A stretch of 39,007 bases of DNA, taken from the NCBI GenBank assembly GCA_948465965.1, contig CAOJYR010000012.1, positions 1-39,007 on the forward strand. Reading direction: 5' to 3'. Numbering within the stretch: the first letter of the stretch is position 1; every line of letters starts with the position of its first letter. The DNA comes from an uncultured Mycoplasmatota bacterium. Its GTDB lineage: Bacteria; Bacillota_I; Bacilli_A; RF39; UBA660. A program made the translations under genes and the position numbers. Below the pieces are notes generated by a model that worked only from the letters and a program-made list of their open reading frames with translations, searched no databases and was not told where the DNA came from. Of the stretch, positions 33,401-39,007 are shown in pieces.

Positions 33401-34990
33401 TTCTTCCCTATTATTAACTTCGGCATTTAAAACTTCTGCTACCATCTTAGAACTATCTATTGTAGATGAGAAAAATCTAAAATTTTTAGAATTAGTAAAA
33501 TTGTGATTTAAATATTTAATATATTCCCAATTCTTTTCATTTTTTTCATTAGTAAAGACAACTAATTTTAAATCTTCATAACTATAGAATGTAACTAGTT
33601 GTAAAATAATATTATTAACAAAATTAACCCCTTTTACTAAATTTCCCATAATTGCGGTTACTTTATTATCATATAAAGAATATCCTATTGGTACATTTTC
33701 GATATATTTAAACTCTTCTACCATTTCGTCTGCTTTTTTTCTTAGTTCATCTTCTTCTATAGTAAATCCTTCCTCCGGATACTCCACTTTAACATCTAAA
33801 AGTTCATTTCCTACTCCTATTCTAACAATCAAAAAATCATTTTGATCAATTCTTTTGTCCCAAAAATTCATATTTCTATTTTGAATTATATTTAAGCAGG
33901 ATTCTACGGTTATTAAATTTTCAATAAGTATTTCTTTTTGTAGTTTTGACTCATTTGTTAATTCTTGCTTTTTCTCTTCTAGATATTTTCCATATTTTTT
34001 TACGACTTCTTTTCTTCTTGTTTTCTGCATTCTATCATTGTAAAATTTTGTAAGTAATGGCCATAAAAGCATAGATATAAGCATTACTCCCGAAGTTATT
34101 AGTTGCGGCCAACTTTCTTCCATTGTCGTTTTTCCAGTTCTTAACTTATTCATAGTATCTATTACTGTTACAATGGACATAACTCCCATAGTAAGCATTG
34201 GACCTATTGTAAGTAACAGTGGCAGTTCTTGATTACCTTCTGGTTTTGGTGGAGGACTTAGTTTAATTTTCTTTGTTTCTATAATTCTTCTGATTCTAGG
34301 TGATTTTTGAAAATAATCATCTTTTTTATATAGTTCTTCATCTTTGAATTCTATATTTTTAGGAGGTTCTCCGGGAGCTAAAAAATACGTTTGTATTGAG
34401 GCGTTTTGTTCATTAATTGTTAGTCTATTCCCTGGATTATTGATAATCAACAAATTTGGTAGGAATCGTATTTTAAGTCCATAAATATTCAATTTATCCC
34501 CAGTTCTGATAAAGTGTTTTTGATTGGTTAGTACTTTATCATTAATGTAGATTATATTGTTATTATTATTTTCTAGAATTATTTGACCATTTAATAGATG
34601 AATTTGTATAAGTAGATTATTAATGTATTCACATCTATATATACAATTAGTCTGATTAGTATTTCCAATTATTAGATTTAGATTTTGATTATAGGTATAG
34701 GTTGCTAAAGTGTTATCAAAAAGATCGCTAGTATATATTAAGTAGTTTTTCTCCATTCTTCTTATAATGTAAAAACTATTTGGTCTTATGACAATGTCTT
34801 TAATAATATTGTTACCATTTATGACTTTTGTATCTTGCGTTGAATACAGTATCCATTCATTATCTCTTGCTTCTATATTAATAAGCTTAGACTCCTCTTC
34901 TGGATTTTCATCAAAACTAAAACTACCTGAAATTTCTTTAGGTAGAGTAAAACTCATAATTTTATTTGGTAAATACAGCTCTATTCTCAT
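30416..34990 (-). CDS. essC: T7SSb motor ATPase EssC (YukB)
   Basis: 1524-residue FtsK/SpoIIIE-family ATPase that drives export of WXG proteins and toxins. The N-terminal 230 residues hold two FHA-like beta domains. Two membrane helices follow at about 253-275 (TIGPMLTMGVMSIVTVID) and 293-316. The first ATPase domain is complete: Walker A GMTGSGKSEFIIT with K714, LIDYKGGGLAFAFE, and Walker B LFIICDEFAEL near residue 830. The second domain has a degraded P-loop (IYGLDGSEREMLL), and the third is also degenerate (IITSNKLGNTEKF, LIVVDPMKLL). This pattern is usual in EssC. Size is close to S. aureus EssC and B. subtilis YukB. It has its own promoter and starts just downstream of an IS200-type element. 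Confidence 0.96.
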   Translation of the reverse strand: MRIELYLPNKIMSFTLPKEISGSFSFDENPEEESKLINIEARDNEWILYSTQDTKVINGNNIIKDIVIRPNSFYIIRRMEKNYLIYTSDLFDNTLATYTYNQNLNLIIGNTNQTNCIYRCEYINNLLIQIHLLNGQIILENNNNNIIYINDKVLTNQKHFIRTGDKLNIYGLKIRFLPNLLIINNPGNRLTINEQNASIQTYFLAPGEPPKNIEFKDEELYKKDDYFQKSPRIRRIIETKKIKLSPPPKPEGNQELPLLLTIGPMLTMGVMSIVTVIDTMNKLRTGKTTMEESWPQLITSGVMLISMLLWPLLTKFYNDRMQKTRRKEVVKKYGKYLEEKKQELTNESKLQKEILIENLITVESCLNIIQNRNMNFWDKRIDQNDFLIVRIGVGNELLDVKVEYPEEGFTIEEDELRKKADEMVEEFKYIENVPIGYSLYDNKVTAIMGNLVKGVNFVNNIILQLVTFYSYEDLKLVVFTNEKNEKNWEYIKYLNHNFTNSKNFRFFSSTIDSSKMVAEVLNAEVNNREEFADGERKSPFKPYYLIIIDDYDRVKRYEFIKKVTETDNNLGFSLLIIEDRLSKLPSKCNNFISLGEKKSGVLKNSYERQEQIAFSDEINYTVNMMEVAKKTSNVPIEFENGLQQLPDAITFLEMEKVGKVEQLNILNRWNTNDSTQSLKAEVGVDEQGDLMYLDLHEKFHGPHGLIAGMTGSGKSEFIITYILSMAINYSPDDIAFILIDYKGGGLAFAFENKTSGIVLPHLAGTITNLDKAEMDRTLVSIDSEIKRRQQIFNTARDNLGESTIDIYKYQKYFKEGKLKEPVPHLFIICDEFAELKSQQPEFMENLISVARIGRSLGVHLILATQKPSGVVNDQIWSNTKFRVCLKVQDESDSKEMLKRPEAASLKQTGRFYLQVGFDEYFALGQSGWCGAKYYPSDKITKQVDKSINFIDDCGRFIKSIQAGTNKNVESQGEQLAAIMNSIIDVSNKVGKKARKLWLDNIPNIILEENIKNKYNVTATPYNVEAVIGEYDAPERQEQGIVKYNFTEDGNTTIYGLDGSEREMLLEAIIYSAAKEHTAEEINFYIIDYGSESLRKFEKLPQVGGIVFTGEDEKYNNLLKLIKEELQKRKKLFVNYGGEYKNYIKNSKEKLPVKVIIFNNYDSIYEANEDLYDDLPELVRDSERYGIIYIFTTSSINSIHSKVQQSLSNIYSFQLKDPSDYQEAFGVRTKTTPRDIEGRGLFKMDGVHEFQTVRITSDEERINDFILDFVNNQKEINTTEAEKIPQLPEQIKLDNVNEKISTIKNVPIGIKKKDLEIATLDLTNSLGSIITSNKLGNTEKFIKSLLTILRNMQNTILIVVDPMKLLNLDKNIYKNYYDDAIEEKNEKVIEYINKLKDENSEINGVILIYGFNKFISKITDSSKIEELFTALKDYEKISLLAVDDVSKFGNYSYEAWFSQNFDVNNGIWIGRGIQDQNLLHLSTITKEMTKNYKNNMGYLVEEGLADLCKLLDFETKEETSDEDER

Positions 34991-35020
34991 AATCTCAACC
35001 CTTTATTATTATCTACTATA

Positions 35021-35049
35021 ATCATAGCATATTATTTTCCTTTTAACAA
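35021..35049 (-). promoter_or_regulatory. Sigma-A-like promoter of essC
   Basis: On the minus strand TTGTTA (35049-35044), 17 bases, TATGAT (35026-35021) with a TG-C extended -10. The nearest IS200-type end palindrome begins nine bases upstream of the -35. Confidence 0.65.
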
Positions 35050-35163
35050 ATAATAATCCACTAGTTCAACTAGTGGTTTTCCCTAAACACCTATAAGGTG
35101 ATATTACTGGCGGCTCCCATTTGAGAGCTTTTTTGTTCCGCCAATCGCCTTTGTCACTCTAAC

Positions 35164-35642
35164 CTACCCTTGAAAAGGGTCGTTATACTCTTTTACACTT
35201 CTTTTATCTAGAAGCATATCTTCAGTTTCTTGCTCTCTTATATATTTTTTAATTGTATTTTTATTTAGTCCAACAGTACTAACATAATAACCTCTTGCCC
35301 AAAAACTTCTTTGTCCATACTTATATTTTAGATTTGCGTGATTCTCAAAGATCACTAAACAACTTTTCCCTTTTAAATATCCCATAAACTGTGATACACT
35401 AATTTTAGGTGGAATTTTAACCAACATATGTATATGATCAATACAAGCATTGGCTTCCACTATCTCAACGCCTTTATATTCACATAGACATCTAAGTATA
35501 ACGCCAATATCTCTTCGGAGTTTTCCATATATTATATTGCCTTTCTTCTAAATTTTGGAATGAAAACAATATGATATTGGCAATCATATTTAGTATGAGA
35601 TAATTGGCTCTCATCTATATTTGATTTTCTTTTTTGAAACAT
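35164..35642 (-). pseudogene. tnpA: IS200/IS605-family transposase (TnpA), frameshifted
   Basis: The frame from ATG 35642 encodes QKRKSNIDESQLSHTKYDCQ and YHIVFIPKFRRKAI, then hits TAA (35534-35532). The rest of the protein continues in another frame from about 35529 to the stop at 35164 and contains the hallmark HUH histidines (ACIDHIHMLVKIPPKISVSQ), GYLKGKSCLVIF, and the Tyr-nucleophile region (GLNKNTIKKYIREQE). Five extra bases (35530-35534, in an ATATAATATAT run) account for the shift. A complete protein would be about 158 residues, normal for TnpA. The element is thus probably immobile unless complemented. Confidence 0.85.
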
Positions 35643-35707
35643 AATAACCTCCTTCTGTTTATTTGATTGACGAAACATCTTTCATTATAGCAGAAGGAGG
35701 TTATTAT
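35641..35707. repeat. 17-bp perfect inverted repeat sequestering the tnpA ribosome-binding site
   Basis: ATAATAACCTCCTTCTG (35641-35657) is complemented exactly by CAGAAGGAGGTTATTAT (35691-35707). One arm contains the Shine-Dalgarno and start region of tnpA, so a transcript starting upstream would fold the site away. IS200 is known to repress its transposase by such a 5' UTR stem. The other arm creates the same SD-ATG on the plus strand, opening a nine-codon frame. Confidence 0.75.
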
Positions 35708-35789
35708 GTTTTTACTGAACGCTTTCGCTTTTTAGATTTCTCACCTGCATAGCAGGTGGTTTTAAATGGAAAACTGATGTTTTCCATAA

Positions 35790-35815
35790 TAAAAAACGCT
35801 AAATTCACTAGCGTT
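35790..35815 (-). terminator. Terminator of the glycolipid glycosyltransferase gene
   Basis: On the minus strand AACGCTA-GTGAATT-TAGCGTT is followed by a T run. It lies 16 bases after the stop codon at 35831. Confidence 0.75.
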
Positions 35816-35830
35816 AAATCTAACTTTTTT

Positions 35831-36832
35831 TTATATTTTTAATACTTCTTCATATACATTTTTTAACTCTGTACCTACTTTTTTAATATCTCTTTGTTTT
35901 GCTACGTTATATGCTTCTTTTGTTAAACTTGGTAATTTTTTGTCAATAATTTTCCTTATTTTGTCTTCAAACGCATCTACATCTTTTGCTTTATAAACAT
36001 TTTTTCCATCTTCTAACCAATCGTTAAAGATTGGAATATCCCTTACAATCGCTGTTGTTTTACAGGCACAGGCTTCTATTATTGGTATTCCTTCGGTTTC
36101 TTCGTAAGTTGGAAATAGATAAATATCACATCCATTCATTGCTTCTTTGATTATTTCTTGTTCAACATAACCTGCAAATGTTAAATTGGACAGTTTTGTA
36201 TTTACAGCACGTCTTACTTCCTTAGTCGCCGCACTTAAGGGGCTATATCCAAACCAAATAAATTTATATTCTGGAAGTCGTCTAGCTAGCTCTACAAAGT
36301 CTACAATCCCTTTTCTTTCTATATATAATCCAATGCCAATAATAACTTTATCATCTTTAGTATAATTATATCTTTTCCTGAATTTTTTTCCAGATTCCTT
36401 ATCCTCTTTAAATAAGTCTAGTTCTATTCCATTGGAGATTGCATAAATCTTTTTCTTAATTCCATACCCTTCTAATAATTTTTTTGAATATGAGGTTGGT
36501 GTTACAATTACATCTCCCAAGTTATAACATTTTATTAACCATTTCTTAAATAATGGTGCAATCTGTTTGCAAAAAATAAAGCCATTTCTAAAATCTTCCT
36601 CGGTTGAATGCGCATGATAAACAACTTTTTTACCCTTCTTTTTTGCTTTTTTTGCTAAACGATAAGAATTTGGACCATAGTAATTTATATGGATAATATC
36701 GTAATCATCAGAAGTATTTGTTGTATAGGGTATTTTTACATAATCTAGTGCCTTCATCTGATGATTTATTGCTTTTCCTAAACCACTTTTTGAAAAGAGT
36801 TTTTTTCCTTCTGTATAAAGTAATACTTTCAT
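35831..36832 (-). CDS. Family 4 glycosyltransferase, CpoA/diglucosyl-diacylglycerol synthase-like
   Basis: 333-residue GT-B enzyme. The N-terminus KVLLYTEGKKLFSKSGLGKA and the blocks KKVVYHAHSTEEDFRNGFI, ISNGIELDLFKED, GLYIERKGIVDFVELA and FPTYEETEGIPIIEACAC (E-x7-E nucleotide-sugar motif) closely resemble streptococcal CpoA-type enzymes. Those add a second sugar (galactose or glucose) to monoglucosyl-diacylglycerol to make membrane glycolipids, the anchors of lipoteichoic acid. The enzyme acts at the cytoplasmic face. ATG 36832 has AGGAGG six bases upstream; a longer frame from 36865 has no ribosome-binding site. Last gene of a minus-strand run with prsW-like and corB-like genes. The precise sugar is not determinable. 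Confidence 0.88.
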   Translation of the reverse strand: MKVLLYTEGKKLFSKSGLGKAINHQMKALDYVKIPYTTNTSDDYDIIHINYYGPNSYRLAKKAKKKGKKVVYHAHSTEEDFRNGFIFCKQIAPLFKKWLIKCYNLGDVIVTPTSYSKKLLEGYGIKKKIYAISNGIELDLFKEDKESGKKFRKRYNYTKDDKVIIGIGLYIERKGIVDFVELARRLPEYKFIWFGYSPLSAATKEVRRAVNTKLSNLTFAGYVEQEIIKEAMNGCDIYLFPTYEETEGIPIIEACACKTTAIVRDIPIFNDWLEDGKNVYKAKDVDAFEDKIRKIIDKKLPSLTKEAYNVAKQRDIKKVGTELKNVYEEVLKI

Positions 36833-36880
36833 TTTTTTCCTCCTACTCAAATTATATATTACCAATCACATAATAACAAG

Positions 36881-37663
36881 TTATTCTTGTTTTAGGCCAC
36901 ATATTCTACAAAAGTTTCCATCTATTTTTGATCCGCAGTTCGGACAGAAATTATTTTTATATTTTATCTTTGCAGTTGTATTAGACATATATTTTAATTT
37001 TCTTATTGAATATATATATAAATTAATTATAAAAACAAAGAAAATTATTAAAAATAGGGATGAATTAGCAAAGCAACAAAAATCATATATTCCATGTAGA
37101 ATTGTAGGAATCAAAATACTTTTATATTTATTTTTTGTTGATAAGTTTTCTTTATTGTTCAGACTATAAAATTTGGCCAGACTTAGGTAATACCCCATAA
37201 AAATACCGTCACATACATGTCCAGGAACTGCAAGGAGGCCTCTATATATACCAATCGTTATACTTCCTTCAGAAAATATATATAAAATATTTTCAAAGGC
37301 AGCAAATCCTAGTGCCACAAAGACTGAATAAACTATCATATCATACATCTCATCAAATTCTTTGTTGTTATAGCCTATTTTATATGTTATTAGCCATTTA
37401 CATAACTCTTCTATTAATGCTATAAAAATGAAAACATAAATAAACAATTCAAGATAGTTCATATTTTCTGTATTTTTACTAAGCAGTGGTATATACTGCT
37501 CCAGTATTATAGTAATTGCTACTACCAATATAGTAGAAGCTATTCCTAAGAGGAAGAACTTTATAAGAAGGCATCCTGGCTCTTTATTTTTATCTTTTTT
37601 ATATACATAGGTTGCTAAAAGTATAACTGGTATTATTGCTATTAATAATAAAACTGTATTCAT
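36881..37663 (-). CDS. PrsW-like intramembrane metalloprotease with C-terminal zinc ribbon
   Basis: 260-residue membrane protein with about seven hydrophobic segments. The family motifs are present: ALIEELCKWLITY (E-E-x2-K), ALGFAAFENILYI (F-E-N), AVPGHVCDGIFMGYYLS (H) and PTILHGIYDF (H-x2-x-D). In Bacillus, PrsW cuts the anti-sigma factor RsiW during envelope stress. The last 25 residues form a zinc ribbon (FCPNCGSKIDGNFCRICG; two C-x2-C pairs), an addition common to several Firmicute PrsW relatives. AGGAGG precedes the ATG. Its start is 14 bases after the stop of the CorB-like gene, so they are co-transcribed. No anti-sigma factor is in the window. Confidence 0.88.
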   Translation of the reverse strand: MNTVLLLIAIIPVILLATYVYKKDKNKEPGCLLIKFFLLGIASTILVVAITIILEQYIPLLSKNTENMNYLELFIYVFIFIALIEELCKWLITYKIGYNNKEFDEMYDMIVYSVFVALGFAAFENILYIFSEGSITIGIYRGLLAVPGHVCDGIFMGYYLSLAKFYSLNNKENLSTKNKYKSILIPTILHGIYDFCCFANSSLFLIIFFVFIINLYIYSIRKLKYMSNTTAKIKYKNNFCPNCGSKIDGNFCRICGLKQE

Positions 37664-37677
37664 AACTGCCTCCTAAT

Positions 37678-38286
37678 TTACTTACATTTATAAAACCAAG
37701 ATATCGTTTTGGCAAACTCATAAAGTATAATATTACTTTTATTAATAGCAAAGCTTTTTCCTAATGCTTTTCCTCCAATAGTTAGTGCCGATATGATTCC
37801 TGTTACGACTAAAGTCACTATTAAAATATTCCACGAATAATTTTTTACAAGTAAGCTCGTTATAGTTATTCCAGATGCACCAGAAATAACACCACATATA
37901 TCTCCTACAACGTCACAACAAAAACTTGATACCTTTTCAGCATTCTTTTTGAATTTTACAGCTACTTTGGCACCACTAACCTTTCTAGCACTCATAGAAT
38001 GAAATATCGATTCTTCACTAGCTGTTACTGATACTCCTATAATATCAAATAGTATTCCTAAGCAGATAAATATTAAAGTGATTAGTATACTAATTGGTAA
38101 AGTAGCTTTTTTAATACTTACCTCGGATACAAAGGATAGAGTCATCGATAGGGTAAAGGCAATTATAATTATTGTTAATATCCAATGCCAATTTATTAAT
38201 TCTTTTTTTCTTTTTTCCTTCCTTCTTGTTTGAACCTCTAAGTTCATCAATTCTCTTTTTATTTTGCTTTTTTCACGCCTATTCAT
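37678..38286 (-). CDS. CorB/DUF21-like membrane protein without CBS domains
   Basis: 202-residue membrane protein with about four hydrophobic segments after a basic N-terminus. The block LFDIIGVSVTASEESIFHSM, ARKVSGAKVAVKFKKNAEKV, SSFCCDVVGDICGVISGASG matches Firmicute proteins labelled Mg2+/Co2+ transporter CorB, i.e. the DUF21/CNNM transmembrane domain. The usual CBS pair and CorC_HlyC domain are missing, as in other short members. Ion specificity is not established. GGAGG precedes the ATG. Upstream neighbour of the PrsW-like gene. Confidence 0.72.
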   Translation of the reverse strand: MNRREKSKIKRELMNLEVQTRRKEKRKKELINWHWILTIIIIAFTLSMTLSFVSEVSIKKATLPISILITLIFICLGILFDIIGVSVTASEESIFHSMSARKVSGAKVAVKFKKNAEKVSSFCCDVVGDICGVISGASGITITSLLVKNYSWNILIVTLVVTGIISALTIGGKALGKSFAINKSNIILYEFAKTISWFYKCK

Positions 38287-38347
38287 TAGAATTCCTCCAT
38301 ATATATTTTATTATATCATACAACATTGATTTTTTTATGCAAAGAAA

Positions 38348-38374
38348 AAATAGTTTACATAGTATAAACTATTT
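38348..38374 (-). terminator. Terminator of the gene at the right edge
   Basis: AAATAGTTTA pairs perfectly with TAAACTATTT (10 bp, 7-base loop). The stop codon at 38369-38371 lies in one arm, and the minus-strand side continues with TTTCTTTGC. Confidence 0.6.
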
Positions 38375-39007
38375 CTTTCTTACCTTTAAAATAGCTGGGT
38401 TTACTACACCTTTTTCCTCAGCATCTTCAATACCATATTGTTTGTTCCAATATTTTCTATATTCCTCACCTTGTTTTGCAAAATGGGATAAAGCATTTGC
38501 AGTTGCTCCTGCCATAAATCCACTTAATCCTAATTCCTCGTTATATATTTGTTGTTCAGCTTCTTCAAATGAAATTCCTTCTTCAAATTTTTTCATCATT
38601 GAAAGAGTTGCTTTTACAACAAATACTGAATAACCATCATTGCTATTATTGTCAACGAATTGTAACCACTCTTCTGCTGTTTCGGGTTTAACTAATGTTA
38701 ATCCCTCTTTCATAAGCGTATATTTAGCTTTTTTAGCTTCTATATCACTTTTTTCTTTAAATTCTTCCCATTCTCTATCTGCTTTTTCTTTAGCTACTTT
38801 TTCTTCATCAACTAATCTATCACCAAATATTAGTCTCTTTGATGCAAAAATGTCTTCATCCGCTCTTCTATCATACCCATATTCTATATTTGAATTTGAA
38901 TATAAAACTTCTCCATCTTTTGATGTTATACTAGAAATTGCAGCACCATATCCAACAAATGGAATACCACTACAACCAATTACTACATTAGTAAAATCAT
39001 TTACTTC
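38369..39007 (-). CDS. Unknown protein, 5' part beyond the window
   Basis: The frame is open from the right edge to the stop at 38369, giving at least 212 residues; an internal ATG at 38713 is not the start. The visible N-terminal part (NVVIGCSGIPFVGYGAAISS, then EYGYDRRADEDIFASKRLIL) looks like a small alpha/beta region. It is followed by a charged helical linker (DEEKVAKEKADREWEEFKEK) and a C-terminal helical domain (PETAEEWLQFVDNNSNDGYS, GLSGFMAGATANALSHFAKQ). No family recognised. A terminator overlaps the stop codon. Confidence 0.65.
   Translation of the reverse strand, partial: EVNDFTNVVIGCSGIPFVGYGAAISSITSKDGEVLYSNSNIEYGYDRRADEDIFASKRLIFGDRLVDEEKVAKEKADREWEEFKEKSDIEAKKAKYTLMKEGLTLVKPETAEEWLQFVDNNSNDGYSVFVVKATLSMMKKFEEGISFEEAEQQIYNEELGLSGFMAGATANALSHFAKQGEEYRKYWNKQYGIEDAEEKGVVNPAILKVRKK

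Larger units (their letters stand above)
35058..35760 (-). mobile_element. IS200/IS605-type element (about 0.7 kb, boundaries approximate)
   Basis: A single frameshifted Y1-type transposase gene flanked by subterminal palindromes, as in IS200-like elements without inverted terminal repeats. One end has CCACTAGTT-C-AACTAGTGG (35058-35076), the other CACCTGC-ATA-GCAGGTG (35742-35758); each is followed on the plus strand by GGTTTT, i.e. they are in direct orientation as expected. Further small stems lie at 35088-35100 and 35766-35787. The stretch 35461-35830 holds no other gene. Exact cleavage sites cannot be fixed by eye. Confidence 0.7.

Noticed and set aside
35691-35735. Nine-codon plus-strand ORF with perfect SD-ATG
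   Set aside because: It is created by the inverted copy of the tnpA start region in the IS200-type element and ends after nine codons; it is more likely a by-product of the hairpin.

Overview
This is a very AT-rich window (roughly 28-30% GC by eye). Genes are dense, most lie on the minus strand, and Shine-Dalgarno sites are strong. The long, TGG-rich genes stay open under the standard bacterial code. The Gram-positive DNA polymerase III PolC, sigma-A-like promoters, a KinB-like histidine kinase, two CotY/CotZ-type spore-coat proteins and a type VIIb secretion (T7SSb) locus point to a low-GC Firmicute of the class Bacilli. An uncultured gut lineage of the Erysipelotrichales/RF39 kind would fit, but the exact taxon cannot be read from the sequence.

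Layout. 1-7.9 kb: an Rpn-type PD-(D/E)XK protein, then a polC operon (unknown protein, polC, DUF1653 protein) and a tail-anchored protein of unknown function. 8.0-12.3 kb: a ferredoxin with a palindromic control region; an IS256-family element that inserted into the 3' end of a family-2 glycosyltransferase gene; rluB and an atypical kinase-like gene. 12.3-16.8 kb: a HAD hydrolase, an M29 aminopeptidase, a small Tyr/Asn-rich protein, a KinB-like kinase, a Nudix hydrolase and a membrane-anchored PTS IIB-like domain that lacks its cysteine.

16.9-20.1 kb is a first T7SS accessory operon. It encodes two WXG100 proteins, a helical protein, a 508-residue protein with a Cpl-7-like wall-binding motif, a coiled coil and one membrane segment, and a DUF4176 protein. 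20.2-22.6 kb holds two CotY/CotZ-like proteins, a small unknown gene and a RodA/FtsW family gene. 22.6-35.0 kb is the main T7SS region: essC, esaB, a 212-residue tandem WXG protein, three small helical proteins, a 1543-residue multidomain toxin and a putative immunity gene. An IS200/IS605-type element with a frameshifted transposase lies just upstream of the essC promoter. 35.8-39.0 kb encodes a glycolipid-type glycosyltransferase, a PrsW-like membrane protease with a zinc ribbon, a CorB/DUF21-like membrane protein and the 3' part of a gene that runs off the window.

How the genes fit together. EssC is the export motor and EsaB its small ubiquitin-like partner; the WXG proteins are probable substrates or co-secreted partners. 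The toxin module has the usual order of helical partners, large effector, then immunity gene. The toxin appears to carry up to three enzymatic modules on one chain: an ADP-ribosyltransferase-like segment, an HExxH metallopeptidase and a C-terminal papain-like cysteine protease. The canonical membrane components EssA, EssB and EsaA are not in the window. The best candidates for something undescribed are this toxin and the wall-binding membrane protein in the first T7SS operon.
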